Shown piece after piece: positions 19,694-32,900 of a stretch of 64,000 nt of DNA. Source of the DNA: Zea mays (lineage: Eukaryota; Streptophyta; Magnoliopsida; Poales; Poaceae); assembly GCF_902167145.1 (NCBI RefSeq), contig NC_050099.1, forward strand, positions 242,990,588 through 243,054,587, given 5' to 3'. A program made the position numbers and the translations under genes. Each line of letters starts with the position of its first letter. The stretch's first letter is position 1. The notes under the pieces were generated by a model. That model did not search any database. It was not told the origin of the DNA and saw nothing but the letters and a program-made list of their open reading frames with translations.

Positions 19694-22425
19694 TTGCTCC
19701 GGAAGTCCGAATTCGACGTCGGCCTTTTGGCTTGTTGTCTCATTTGGAAGATGCATCTTCAAGCTCGACTCGGTTTCGGTTGGTCATCTTCTTCAAGCTG
19801 CTTTTGGTGGTTTTGCCAGGGATTCAAGGTCCTCTCGCTTGCTGACTGGGTTTTTCGATTCACGGTTTCCTCCAAGGATGTTGGGTTCCACATTTACAAC
19901 TCTAGATGCATTGTCCATCCGGAATTCAAAGCCTTCTTCAACTTGTGGAACTCTGGTGGACCTAATTGGAATTATGAACTCAGAATTTTCCTTCAAGAGG
20001 AGAATGCCAACTGGTGGTTTGTTAAGGGCAGGAAAAAAATCTCGTTCGCTGATATGGTTAGGCGTCCGCCGTTGACCGGTGCAAACGTTGTCCCAATTCG
20101 TCGTCATAATCCTTCTTCCCGCTTTGCTGGAAATTTGAATGCGCCGAGGATTTCTGTCTTCAATAGATTGGGATCCTCCTCAGGTGCGCGGGGCTCGAGG
20201 TTTCCTGTCACATCCCCGGCCTTGGGAGCCTCGTCGCATGCTCTCCATTGCAGGCCTTTTCCTTCTGTGGGTCTTCCTGGGCTTAACGGATGCGTGATTG
20301 GACGCGGGCGTCAGGGCCGTGATGATTGCTCCTCTTCAATTTCAAATTCTGCGGCTGGGTTCCCCAGGACCCGTAGGCTTCGTTGGTGGCCCATTCTTCG
20401 TAATGGGCCTCTCAGGCCTGGGCCGGGCCCTTCGGCCCACCCCTATCCTGGAAGGACGGATTTGTCGGGCTCGGTTTCCTCAGCGTTTCTTTGCCATTCT
20501 TGTAAAGCCAGGGGGCATTTGGAATTGTTCTGCAATCGTAAGAAATCGGAATTTGGTTTCCCCCTCTCCTCGTTCCCTTCCTTCGAAAGTAATTGCCTTT
20601 TGGAGGGGTTGTCTCGCCTCTTGGACTTCGGGTCCTGGTTCCGCCCTTAACCCGGGTCCCTGACGGGTGGGACTCCTCCTACCTTTGCCTGCTTCGGTGA
20701 ATTCGCCAGGGCGGTCTTATTAAAAATATACGAACAGGCGCCCGAAACGTCCTTGGAGCTCTCGCTGGGTGTCACTTCACCAAAACCCCAAACCGCTCCT
20801 TTGCTCTTGGCTCTCCGGCGACCTTCTAAGAATCTGGCAATGGCGTACCGGCGAGTGGACCCGGAGCCTCATACCACCAGGCTTCAGCGCCGCGGTGGTC
20901 CAGCACCGTGGGATCATGGTCAGGTCAGTCTCGCAGCGTTTGCCGCCAATGCATGAGGACTGGGTGATTATCAATATTCATCCTTTACCTGAGCACGAGG
21001 TTTTGTTCCCTGCGGTCAGAGATGTGGTCAGGGAGTATCTTGTTGAGCATCGTCGGGTCGGTGTTCGTGCCATTCAGCGCTCGCACTTGGGGCAGGTGAT
21101 AGTGCAGTTTCGTAGTGTTCTGGAGCGGGATAATTTGGTTTTGCTGGGCCCCCAGCAATATCTGGATGCTACTTTCACCGCGGTCCGTCACAATGATGCT
21201 TGGAACCACCGGGCTCTTCTTTTCAACCATGAATGCTGGCTTATGCTTCTGGGGTTTCCATTGGATTATCGTTCTTCAGAATACCTGCAGGCTGCCATTG
21301 GATCGTTTGGAAGGCTGATTCTCTGGGAGGAGGATCAGAGTAATATCTCTAGAACCTTGCTTCGTGTTCGTGTCACTTCACTTGATGAGGTCCCCCAATT
21401 TATTGTTTTTTCGGAGGCTGAGGGATTTGCTGGTGACTCTTGGACTGTTCAATGTGAAATTATTCAGCAACTCATGCTTGGCGGCCAAGCTCAGGATGAG
21501 GACCCCATCCCCCCAGCCCCCGAGGATGGCCACCAGCTCCCCCTGGTCTTCTTCGGGCTGGGCCAGCCCGTGCCCCCGGCAGGGTTTGACCTAAATTTCC
21601 CTCCGGAGCCTGCGGGTGGCGAGCTGCCGGCTCAGCAGGAGGATTTTGGCCAGGGAGATTAGGACCAGTGGATTGTGAATGTCCAGCCCAATCAGCAGGC
21701 TCCGCTGCCCATAGTGCCAGAAGTGCAACACGTTCAGCAGGATGAGATACAAATCAGTAACCAGCACTCTGGCTTATCGTCTGATAGCTCCATTGGTGCT
21801 GGCCAGCTGGCACCTCTTCCGAATGGGCATTTTGTGGAAAATGGACATATGTTGCCTGGGGATGCCCCTCTCGTTGGGCCTCAGGAGGTTGATGGACCGG
21901 TGCATCAGGTGGACCATGTCATTGATTTGGAGGACTTGCCTCTTCAGGCCCATGTTGGTGAGCCTAACAATAATCACCCTCAGAATTTGGAGATGAACTT
22001 CATGTTCTCTCAGGAATGGCTGCCTGACCCCGTTTTCCAGATGTTTGAGGAAAGAAAAAGAGCTGCCCAGTTCTCTAGACTCTGGGCCAAATATTTTGAT
22101 CCTGCTGGGTCGGCTGACCACTCGGTGGACATCCCTAAGAAGTGGGCACCCTTTTTCCTTTCGAATCTGCTTCAGCCTGACACTTTCAATTGGTCCAAGA
22201 CCTTTCCGCTGTCAGATATTCCCTCAACTTTGCAGGAGCAGGGAATGAAATCCATCCCTTTTGTGGTCCCTAAGGAATGTCCGAATGATTCCTCCATGGA
22301 GGATGTCATTTCTGGGATCTCCAAGGATTCTGGCGGTTGTGGTGGCCCGTCACCAATCATTGTGGAGTCGGAGCTCAGAAGAAGCAAACGTTTGAAAGAA
22401 TCACGTGCTGGGTTCAGGCAGGGGG
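19694..22425 (+). pseudogene. LINE ORF1, 5' part (zinc knuckle and nucleic-acid-binding region)
   Basis: The first section (to about 20650) reads SFADMVRRPPLTGANVVPIR and PRISVFNRLG and contains a knuckle CHSCKARGHLELFC. After a frame change a second section starts at the ATG at 20839 (MAYRRVDPEP). It continues from about 20880 in another frame through ECWLMLLGFPLDYR and FSEAEGFAGDSWTVQ, a pattern I know from maize LINE ORF1 proteins. It then has an in-frame TAG at 21660 followed by more than 240 further codons. The Grande element interrupts it at 22425. ORF1 proteins bind the LINE RNA. The TAG and the frame changes make this copy non-functional. Confidence 0.82.
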
Positions 22426-23054
22426 TGTGGGGGATAGATATCCCCTGGGTCCACTAAAGAAATAAAAGACCTCACGACAGGCCCAAAGGCCCAATAAATC
22501 GTAAGGTCGTTCTTTCGTGGGCCTAGGGAAAGACAATCAACGAAGCGGAGAAGACGTAAGACTGGATTGGAGCAAACCCGGACGGCCCACAACGTCGAAC
22601 GAATAAATCGCAACAGAGACCCGACTTTCCCGCGCTGAAGCCCCCATGCAGCGGAGCCATGCGAGGATAAGTCGGCGAGGGTTACGTAGGGATAAACTCA
22701 GGAAGTTCACTATCTTTTAGCTACTTGTTGTTATCATATCCACATGTACTGCCCCACGGTCGAGTATATAAGGCCTAGGGGGCACCCCTTCAGAACGATC
22801 GACCCTATTTTACTTAGCCACCCACGTAAACTCTCTGCGCCCTCAATCCAGAAAGTCCTCTTGTAACCACGCTCATATACTCACCAGGACGTAGGGTGTT
22901 ACGCACTTCTAAGCGGCCCGAACCTGCAAATCTTGTCCATTGTCCCTCGTGCGATCGGCACGAACCATTTTGCTACAGTTGTCGACACCGTCCTACTCCT
23001 AAAAACATCTTGAGGGGCAACCCCGGGTGTGCGGTCGGACCCAAAACACCGACA
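22426..23054 (+). repeat. Grande 5' LTR
   Basis: It begins TGTGGGGGATAGATATCCCC and ends ACACCGACA. It carries the TATA box at 22765-22771 and a downstream transcript-start region. It is followed directly by the primer-binding site. Confidence 0.95.
22765..22771 (+). promoter_or_regulatory. Grande LTR TATA box
   Basis: TATATAAGG lies 340 bp into the LTR. The identical box is present in the 3' LTR at 36285-36291, where it could drive transcription outward into the downstream LINE and, further away, toward the S21 gene. Confidence 0.7.
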
Positions 23055-23056
23055 GC

Positions 23057-23074
23057 TGGCGCGCCAGGTAGGGG
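23057..23074 (+). other. Grande primer-binding site
   Basis: TGGCGCGCCAGGTAGGGG begins two bases after the LTR, the usual position of the minus-strand primer site in grass Gypsy elements. I do not assign the tRNA species. Confidence 0.8.
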
Positions 23075-23100
23075 GTGTGTCGACGATCCAAGCTAGCTCA

Positions 23101-25926
23101 ATGGCCGTCACCTTCCGCAGCAAGATCACCGTGCATCCCGGATCTGTATTCTGCTTCGGGACAATCTCATCTGTAGCGGATGAAGAGGGAATTCTACACC
23201 GCATCGCGGATCTGCCGGAAAAGAAGTTTCCTCCAACAAACTCCGAAAATGCTGGAAAGACGCTACCTCCGGCTCTTCGGAAAAAGATCGTCTCCGGGGA
23301 GGCTGGAGCTAGAAGCTCGCTGACCCGGAAGACCCCGCCGTCTACTTCCCCGACAAAAGAGTGGACACGGGTCGCGAGAAAGGAGGAGACCAGGGAGAGG
23401 CAAGTCGTTCTTCCCGTTCCTCCGACCTGAAAGGAGAACGGAAAGAAAGTCGCCACGACAGCAGTACCGTTCTACCCCGACGTCCTCTTCAGCGGGAGAG
23501 TGGAGTCGCCCGCCATCTCTGACGACGAACCGACCGCGCCTGGAGAAGAACCACCTCAACGAGAATCCCGCCGACGGAGGAACCGACGCAGGAACGTTCG
23601 ACGACATCACGCGGCCGGAGAACGGGATCCGGAGCAGCCTGTCTCGCGAGACGAGGTCTCAGAGATAGGGGAAACTCCGGAAGAACGCGTCTTCAGGGAA
23701 CGAAGGAACTCCCGACGACGTGATCGCCGACGGATTCAGGAGCAAGCCGAGCAAGATGCAAGGCAACGCCGGGAGAATCCGCTCTTCGGGCGCAACCTGA
23801 ACCCCGACTTCGCTCGAGCTATGAACACGCCGAGCGAGGTCGGAGGCGTTCTAGCTCGGATAGCTAACGGACTTCCTCGGACTCCCGACGCCGAGGGATA
23901 ACGACGCCTGTTCACTCAGGCAGCCAACCATCTTCTACCGCTCGCTCACCCGCCGAACGATTTGTGACACGCCATCAACAGTCGCCGAGACGCGCGAAGC
24001 TCTATCAATGCTTCGCGCGAACGGCGGCATGAGAACGAAATCCGCCGTCGAGAGGAGTATGACCGAGATCATGGCTTCCCGACTCAAAGCCAGGCCATCA
24101 GGACTGAGTCGGCAACAGCTTCAACTGGCGGTACCACCCGTGGACGGTCGAGGAACCACTACCACCACTCCCCTCCCCGGGACAGACGTCATCCCCGACG
24201 ACAGGAGGACACGTGCGGAGTATCCGCTCTTACTCCGCGCCTTAGGGCCATCCAATGGCCTCCCAACTTCAAGGTATCCAATGTCGACAAATATGAACCT
24301 AAGCAGGATCCAGGGGGTTGGTTAGCCGTCTACACCACCGCTGCTCGGGCTGCTGAAGCATCCGAAGACGTCATGACCGCGTATCTGCCCATCGTCCTTG
24401 GGCAAGATGCGCTGCAGTGGCTACGACATCTACCCCGACACTGCATCGACGACTGGGGAGACTTCAGTCGACGTTTCACCGCCAACTTCCAGTCTCTCTC
24501 CGACAAGCCAGCGCAACCATGGGACCTCAAATCCATCAAGCGCCGGGGGGATGAGACTCTCCGGTCGTACCTCAAAAGGTTCCAGACCATGAGAAACCGC
24601 ATCCCCGAGGTCACGGAGGCGGCCGTGATCGAGGACTTCTACAGAGGATCCAATGACTCGGCTTTCGTCCGAGCCATACTACAAAAGGCGTCGACTACCT
24701 CCGAGGAGCTGTTCCGGGAAGCCGACCTCTACATCACCGCCGACGAGCGGGCCCAGGATCTCATTGGAGGAGCAAAGCCTGCACCGACAGCACCACGACG
24801 CGACGCGAACCAGCCACCCGACAAACGCTGGGAGAAGAGGCCTCGTGAAGAAGTACACGCCGCCGGACCACCCGCCTCTCGCGCCCGAGGAGGGCCTCGT
24901 GGAGGCGAGCGCACGCTGGACGACATCCTCGACGCCCAGTGCCCGTACCACAAGGACATGCGCCACACTCTTCGAAACTGCCGGGACTTCAAGCACTCCG
25001 TCGGGCACGGCCGACCCTTCCAACCTCTACCGCCTCCTCCGCCGAGGGGAGGACCAGATGAACCACGACAGCCCCATCGGCAGGAGGAGGGGGGAGGAGG
25101 AGCTTTCCCACGCGTTGACAGGGAGGTCAACGTCATCTTCGGCGGACATGGTTCGCAGGAGAACAAAAGACAACAAAAGCTCAACAACCGCCAGATACTG
25201 GTGGCAACCACCGGTCCTCCCGCCCCATACCGATGGTCGGAGCACCCGATCACTTTCACTCGGGAGGATCAATGGCTCAACTTCGACCATCCAGGCAAAT
25301 ACCCGCTCCTCGTCGATCCGGTGATCCGAGAGAGCCGGGTAAAGAAGGTGCTAGTGGACGGGGGGAGCAGCATCAACGTCACCTTCCCCCGTACGCTCCA
25401 AGGCTTGGGAGTTCACCTCAAAGAGCTCCACGAGTCGGACACCCCTTTCTTCGGCATCGTGCCGACGGAAGGGGAATACCCGCTGGGCCACATCTACATG
25501 CCGGTCACCTTCGGAACTCCGGAGAACTACAGAACCGAGTTCCTGAGGTTCGAGGTGGCGAACTTCGACTGCGGGTACAACGCCATCATCGGGAGGCCGG
25601 GACTGGCCAAATTCATGGCCATTCCGCACTATACATACATGATACTGAAGATGCCAGGACCGCAAGGAATCATAACTGTGCGTGCCGACTTCCAAGGCGC
25701 CGCAGAATGTTTCCGAGTGGCCATCCAAGCAGCCCTCACCACCAAGCCGTCAACGGTTCCTTCTACGCCGGCGAACTCTAAGCCTGAGGAAGACCTCGCC
25801 GTACCGGCAAACGAAGCTCAGGCCGCGACCTCTATGCGGCCGACTGAAGAAACCAAGCGGATCAACCTGGGGTTTTCTGATGAGCGCAAGACGACCATCA
25901 TCAGCTCCAGTTTGAATGACAAATAG
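23101..25926 (+). pseudogene. Grande gag and protease, one frame with three internal stops
   Basis: A single plus-strand frame runs from the ATG at 23101 (MAVTFRSKIT) to a TAG at 25924. It is broken by TGA at 23428, TAA at 23899 and TGA at 23965. An Arg/Glu-rich region is followed by a retrotransposon gag domain (about 24370-24770; DALQWLRHLP, FYRGSNDSAFVRA). A single CPYHKDMRHTLRNC zinc-finger-like motif lies near 24940. An aspartic protease region (VLVDGGSSIN at about 25348 and YNAIIGRPGLAKF near 25577) follows. All stops can be explained by one C-to-T change each, as expected in heavily methylated DNA. Full-length Gag cannot be made from this copy. Confidence 0.88.
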
Positions 25927-28900
25927 GAAAGCGCGCTCGTCCGGTTCCTGCAAGATAACCGAGACGTATTCGCATGGCAACCTGCGGATATGCCGGGAGT
26001 CCCAAGAGAACTGGCCGAGCACAAATTGAAGGTCTATCCTCAGGCGAGGCCGATCCGGCAAAAGCTACGTCGTTTCACGCCCGACAAGAGAGATGCCATT
26101 CGTGCCGAGTTAGCCCGCTTGGTCGCGGCTGGATTTATTAGAGAAGTATTACACCCCGAGTGGTTAGCCAACCCTGTTCTTGTACTCAAAAAGAATAAAG
26201 TGGATTGGCGCATGTGCGTCGACTATACTGATCTCAACAAACACTGTCCGAAGGACCCCTTCGGGCTCCCGAGGATAGATCAGGTGGTGGATTCCACCGC
26301 TGGATGTTCTGTGCTGTCTTTCTTAGATTGCTATTCCGGGTATCATCAGATTAGTTTGGCAAAAGAAGACGAGGAAAAAAACGGCGTTCATCACTCCGTT
26401 TGGTGCTTTCTGTTATACCTCCATGCCGTTCGGCCTCAAAAACGCTGGAGCGACTTATCAGAGAGCCATTCAAACATGCCTAGCCGATCACTGGGGCAAG
26501 CGTGTGGAGGCTTACGTTGATGACGTGGTGATCAAAACTGAGAATTCGGAAAACTTCATCGAAGATTTACAGCTGGTTTTCAACAGCCTGAGAAGATATA
26601 GATGGAAGCTCAATCCTGAAAAATGCGTTTTCGGAGTACCAGCGGGAAAGTTGCTCGGATTTATTGTCAGCCACCGGGGAATTGAGGCTAATCCAGATAA
26701 GATTGAAGCTATCATGAAGATGGAAGCTCCTCGATCACAAAAGAAGGTTCAGTGACTCACTGGATGTATGGCAGCTCTGAGCAGATTTATATCCAGACTG
26801 GGAGAGAAAGGTTTGCCATTTTACAAGCTACTCAAGAAGGTGGACAAATTTCAGTGGACCTCAGAAGCACAAGAAGCTCTAGATGCATTGAAAAAATTCT
26901 TGACGACACCACCAGTATTGAAACCGCCCCGGCGAGCTACGCCGACTCAACCGGCTGAAGATTTGCTGCTGTATATCTCTTGCACGACTCACGTGGTAAG
27001 CACTGCGTTGGTAGTCGAGCGAGTGGAAGAAGGACATGCCTACCCGGTACAACATCCTGTTTACTTCATCAGTGAAGTTCTAGGCCCCTCAAAGAAAAAG
27101 TATCCTCAAGTTCAGAAACTATTATACGCAGTACTTCTAACTGCCCGCAAGCTGCGTCACTACTTTGACGACCACAAAGTCATAGTAGTTACTGGTTTTC
27201 CAATAGGGGACATTCTTCACAACAAGGAAGCCATTGGCCGAATAGCCAAGTGGGCTTGCGAGTTGGGATCCCACGATATCGAGTTCCGACCTCGCACTGC
27301 CATCAAAACTCAAGCACTGGTTGATTTCGTATCAGAGTGGACAGAACAGCAAGTTCCAGACAATCCAGAGACGACAGAAGTATGGCGAATGTATTTTGAT
27401 GGTTCGCTGAAGCTGCAGGGAGCAGGAGCAGGGATTCTCTTCACTGCACCTGGAGGCGAACACCTCAAGTATGCTCTCCAGTTGCTATTCCCGGCCTCTA
27501 ACAACGCAGCCGAGTATGAAGCCTTGATACACGGATTAAACATCGCCATATCACTGGGCGTCAAAAGATTGATGGTATATGGAGATTCTCTGGTAGTCAT
27601 CAGCCAGATAAACAAAGAATGGGATTGTTCAAGTGATTCAATGGGAAAATACTGCGCTGCCGTCCGAAAGCTGGAAGATAAATTCGAAGGTCTGGAATTT
27701 CATCATGTAGAAAGAGATCGGAACACGGCAGCCGATGTACTGTCCAAGCTCGGATCCGGTCGAACTCAGGTCCCACCCGGAGTCTTCGTACAAGAAATCC
27801 TGCAGCCGAGTATCTCAATAGAACAAACAGAAGAGTGCAACGTCATAGACCAACCCGAGTCAAACTCTGATGACTGGAGACAGCCGATTATTAAATATAT
27901 AAAAAATGAAGAAGAACCAGATGACAAGGACTCGGCAGAGCGCATTGCCAGACAGTCGGCTCACTACACACTCATTGGGGAGATATTATACAGAAGGGGT
28001 GCGTCAGGTGTTCTCATGAAGTGCATTCTCCCGTCCACTGGGAAGCAACTTCTGGAGGAGGTCCATGCTGGGCAATGTGGAATACATGCAGCCTCCAGGA
28101 CACTAGTCGGGAAGGTCTTCAGGTCAGGATTCTATTGGCCAACAGCAAAGAACGATGCAGCCGAGTTAGTTCAGAGGTGTGAAGCTTGCCAATACTTGTC
28201 AAAGCAACAGCACATGCCCGCACAGCAACTACAGACCATACCAGTAATCTGGCCTTTCGCATGCTGGGGACTGGATATGATTGGACCTTTCAAGAAAGCT
28301 CAAGGGGGATATACTCATGTATTGGTGGCGATTGACAAATTCACTAAATGGATAGAGTTCAAGCCCATTGCTTCTTTAACCTCTGCTAAAGCGGTAGAAT
28401 TCATACAAGACATAATATTCAGATTCGGGATACCAAACAGCATCATCACTGACTTAGGATCCAACTTCACCAGTTCAGAATTCTTCGACTTCTGCGAACA
28501 AAAGAGCATTCAGATCAAGTATGCATCTGTAGCACATCCAAGAGCCAACGGGCAGGCTGAGCGAGCCAACGGAATGATATTGGAAGCACTCAGGAAAAAA
28601 GTCTTCGATAAGAATGAAAAATTCGCAGGAAAGTGGATAAGAGAGCTGCCTTATGTTGTTTGGAGCCTGAGAACCCAACCTAGCCGAGCCCTGCATGGAA
28701 ACACTCCTTTCTTCATGGTCTATGGGTCGGAGGCAGTGCTGCCTGCTGATCTCAAATTCAGGGCGCCAAGATTGATCTTCGAAAGCATAGCAGAAGCCGA
28801 GGCCACTAGGCTGGAGGACATTGACGTACTTGAGGAAGAACGACTGAATGCAGTGATCCAATCAGCACGGTACCAGCAGACTCTGAGGCGCTATCACGAC

Positions 28901-29113
28901 AAGGCTGTGCGGCAACGTTCCTTTTCGATAGGGGACCTCGTCCTCCGCCGAATTCTAACGGAGGAGGGATGGCACAAGTTATCACCCTTATGGGAAGGGC
29001 CTTTCATAGTATCAGAGGTCACTCGGCCCGGATCGTATCGTCTCACTCAGATGGATGGCGCAGAAGTCGGGAACTCCTGGAATATAGAACACCTCAGAAA
29101 GTTTTATCCCTAG
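25927..29113 (+). pseudogene. Grande pol: reverse transcriptase, RNase H, integrase; broken
   Basis: This continues the gag frame after the TAG at 25924. Reverse transcriptase motifs include WRMCVDYTDLNKHCPKD, then, after a frameshift in the seven-A run at 26375-26381, MPFGLKNAGATYQR and the catalytic YVDD (about 26512-26523). A TGA at 26753 interrupts the connection domain. From 26768 an open 781-codon stretch holds RNase H (YFDGS, AEYEAL, YGDSL), the integrase zinc region (H-H-C-C, about 28060-28195) and the integrase core with D (GLDMIGPF), D (ITDLGSNF) and E (NGQAERANGMILEAL). The order protease, RT, RNase H, integrase identifies Gypsy. The protein ends NIEHLRKFYP. It is non-functional because of the shift and two stops. 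Confidence 0.9.
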
Positions 29114-29223
29114 CTGTATCTCAACACTGCTGGGGCAACGATGTAATCTGTAAAGTGGAAATATGTCATCAATAAAAAAGAGGTTTTCAAAGATACTCAG
29201 TTCATCTACGATTGACTTGCATT

Positions 29224-29757
29224 CTTACTTAACTCGGGGTGACCACTATGCCCCGCTAACGGAGCAATCGGCTTAAGTCGACGACGACTTAAGGCGGTGC
29301 AACATGCTCACGCTTACTTAACTCAGGGTGACCACTATGCCCCGCTAACGGAGCAATCGGCTTAAGTCGACGATGACTTAAGGCGGTGCAACATGCTCAC
29401 GCTTACTTAACTCGGGGTGACCACTATGCCCTGCTAACGGAGCAATCGACTTAAGTCGGCGACGACTTAAGGCGGTGCAACATGCTCACGCTTACTTAAC
29501 TCGGGGTGACCACTATGCCCTGCTAACGGAGCAATCGACTTAAGTCGGCGACGACTTAAGGCGGTGCAACATGCTCACGCTTACTTAACTCGGGGTGACC
29601 ACTATGCCCTGCTAACGGAGCAATCGACTTAAGTCGGCGACGACTTAAGGCGGTGCAACATGCTCACGCTTACTTAACTTGGGGTGACCACTATGCCCTA
29701 CAAACGGAGTTATCGGCTAAAGTCATTGATGGCTTAAGTCGGTACAGCATACTCGCG
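29224..29757. repeat. 89-bp tandem repeat array (six copies) in Grande
   Basis: Units start CTTACTTAACTCGGGGTGAC at 29224, 29313, 29402, 29491, 29580 and 29669, an exact 89-bp period. The last copy is diverged. Each contains the inverted pair CTTAAGTCG and CGACTTAAG flanking GACGA, so each unit can form a short hairpin. Confidence 0.95.
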
Positions 29758-29950
29758 CTCATGCAATTCAGGGGATGACTTCCATATCCCACAAACAAAC
29801 TTCATAATCATCGTGCGTCGTTTCATTACTACAAAATTACGAACTAATGAATTCTGATACAATAAAAGGGCAGTTATATCATCTGAATACTAAACTGAGG
29901 TCCTCTAACTCGACCATACTAATACGCGCTCAAAGCACGCAAAATGTTTT

Positions 29951-32900
29951 CTATTTGGCAATGTCTTTCTCAGGAGCGACCGACGAAGAAGGGCGACTCG
30001 AGGAATCAGGGGCGGCGATCACGTCCGCCCTTATGTCCTCAGGAACAACCATGCCGGGTCTTCTCATCAAGATTCGTCCCGCCCGAATAGCCTTGTCCAG
30101 GGCTTTATCACGCTGAGCTTTGAAAGTGACAGCAGTTTCTTCGGCAACCCTAGTAGCCAGCTGAGCAGCTTCTAACTCCTGAGCAATGGATTTCTTAGAA
30201 GCTCGGAGTTCCTTGATGGTGGCATCCTTTGTTGATAGCAACTGCATAAGGCGGGTCACTTCGTCCGAAGATTCCTACAGCTTGCAACGCTGATTGTCCA
30301 GTTCTTCCATTGTAAAACGGTGGCTCCTCTCCAAGATGGTCAGCGAATTGCTAGAATCTCGGTACAATCTATCCAGATTATCGCGAGAAGCAGTGAGGAT
30401 ACGTTTTTCTTCCTGCAAACAAAAATCAACCCCTTCAGAAACTAAACAAGTGATAAGAGCACAGCAAGGCAAGGCACAGTTTTGTAAGTCACCTTTTCAG
30501 AGTCGAGCCGAGCATGGAGAGAAGAACTCAGAGCATTGGCGTCATCCAAGGCAGCAGAGACCTGATTCAACTCAGTTTGGCTCAGAAAGTACTTCTCCTC
30601 GAAGTCAGCGCACCGTCGAGCCATCTCAGCTTGATCTCGGGAATGTTTTTCCTCAAGAGCTGCAATCTGCCGAGTCATTCCTATCAAGAGGTAATCAAAC
30701 GAAATGAGGATAGAAGGTAAAACATTCCACGAACAAAGGCAAGGAAGAAGAAGAAAGGGCACTAACCAGCATTAGTTGCCTCCAACTCGGATACACGACG
30801 ATGAAGCAACACCGGATTCCAACGCTCAAGAGATGAAGCCACTTCTGGGATAGAAGCACCATGTGACTTCAGCTGGCTGACCATTCCATTCACCAAAGCC
30901 TGATAAGAAGAGCGGATGAACATAATGACAACAATTCATGCAACATAAAGATCAAACTAAAGCACATCACAACACCTGGAGGTTGGAAAAGAGCGAAGGG
31001 ATTCCCAATTCAGGAGAAATCAGCTGATAACCAGGTGCCAGACCACCACCCGAAGCAGCTTGCAGCAGACCAGCAGGAACGAGCTCAGTACATTCAACAG
31101 AGCCTAATGCCAGACCAGTGGGGATGCTGCCCTCTAAAGCGACCCCCTGATCCAAAGTTTGGGCTACCACCATGCAGCCAGAATGTGGAGGAGATCCTGC
31201 GTGAACGTCCATGGAAGTACAGGAAGGAGACCCTGCTCGGGCACCCTCGGGGGCTGGGTCATAGTTGGCGCTGCCCACTTGAGCCGGATCATCCCCGGCA
31301 GTACCCTCGGGGGCTGGGCAGTGGCTTATACTCTTCATCCGAGCTAAGTCATCCCCGGCGACATCCTCGGGGGCTGAGCATGCGTCGGCACTATTCTTCG
31401 GGTCCAGGCTCTCTGCAGTAACCACTTCTAAGGTTGATGGGCCTTCGACTACTTCCATGGGACCAGGACGATCCAAATCAGTCTCCCGACCCTCGAGATC
31501 GCGCTCTAAGGTCGACGAGGCACGGGATGACCTCAACCCAGCATCAGGCACGGCAGCACAAGCCCCTGTCGCATCATCATCCACAGGCTCTGACAACAAG
31601 TCCTCTGGGACCATATCCTCTAGAGTTTGATCAAAGTTGGCCATGGACAGCTCTTGCAGACCAATAAGGGCAGACAAAGCAGGAGAAGGAACTCCACTAC
31701 TTCCACCGCTAGCAATGAATTGCTGACTGTTTTTCCGAGTTAAAGGAGCTTCATCTTCTTCCTCTTCATCCTCCACAGCGGCAACACAAGCAGCACCCCC
31801 ATTGGGATCAGTAGCAGTTTGGGCACACCCATTGGGTTCAGTGTCAGTAAGGCCAGTTGCAGTCACTTCTTCAGCAGCAGGAGCTAAGGTACCAGCATCT
31901 TCATCAAAGCTGGATACTCGCCGGAGGCGTCTTCTCTTCTTCTTTTGCTCATCAGCAGAAGGCTCGGGCTGACTGGTTCGGCTAGGGCGCCTTGGACGAG
32001 TGCTGACAGGTTTCGGGACATCCAAAGTTGTATCAATCTCTGGAAGGGGCACCACTGCCAAGGTACCATCAGGAGCAGCATCGGACGAATCCTCAGCTAA
32101 TAGATCAAGCATGTCATTTATGTCAGCATCACTGGGGTTCAGAGGCACTTCAAAATAAACCTGCCGTTCATCATCAGGAATTGCCCCGAGCGAAGCAACC
32201 AAAGTACTGACTTCCTCAGCAGAGGGTCGCACTCTAAGGCCCAAATTGCTGTCGGTCACAGGCGGATTTGACACAAAAAGGGTGAAAGCTTTGGGAGGAG
32301 GTAGGTTCCAAGCCGAGTATGCCACTGGAGCACCAACATTCGAAACTTTACCCCTGAGGATCGTTTCAAGTCGGCTTACCAAGTCAACAGAAGGAATTCT
32401 CTTATTGGTAACCCGAGTTGAGTCGGCCAGCCCTTGATACAGATATGCTGGATAGGCCCTGTCTTTCAGTGGCTGAATGTTCTTGAAAACAAAATCAGTG
32501 ACCACAGCTTCGGCAGTCAAACCTCTCTCTTTCAGTAATCTGACTTCAGTAAGCAACACGCCTGCCTCGGCAACTTCCTGATCTGTGGGAGACTCAGTCC
32601 AACTCGGAGTGCGAACGTCTGGCTGTCTTCCCGACCGGGAGGGGAGAGAATTTCCATAATTGTCAACTATAAACCACTCCAGACGCCACCCTTTAATGCT
32701 ATCTTTGAGGGGAATCTCAAGATACTCGGTCTTCCGCCCACGGCGCATCTCCAAACTAGCACCTCCGACCAGCTGATGTTGCCCCCCAGCCATTCCAGGG
32801 CGACAATGATACAGATACTTCCATAAACCAAAATGCGGCAGCACACCGAGGTAGGCTTCGCATAGGTGAACGAAAATGGAGATTTGGAGAATGGAATTAG

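Noticed and set aside
29224..29757. CRISPR-like regular repeats
   Set aside because: Units are directly adjacent 89-bp copies with no unique spacers, inside a eukaryotic retrotransposon.
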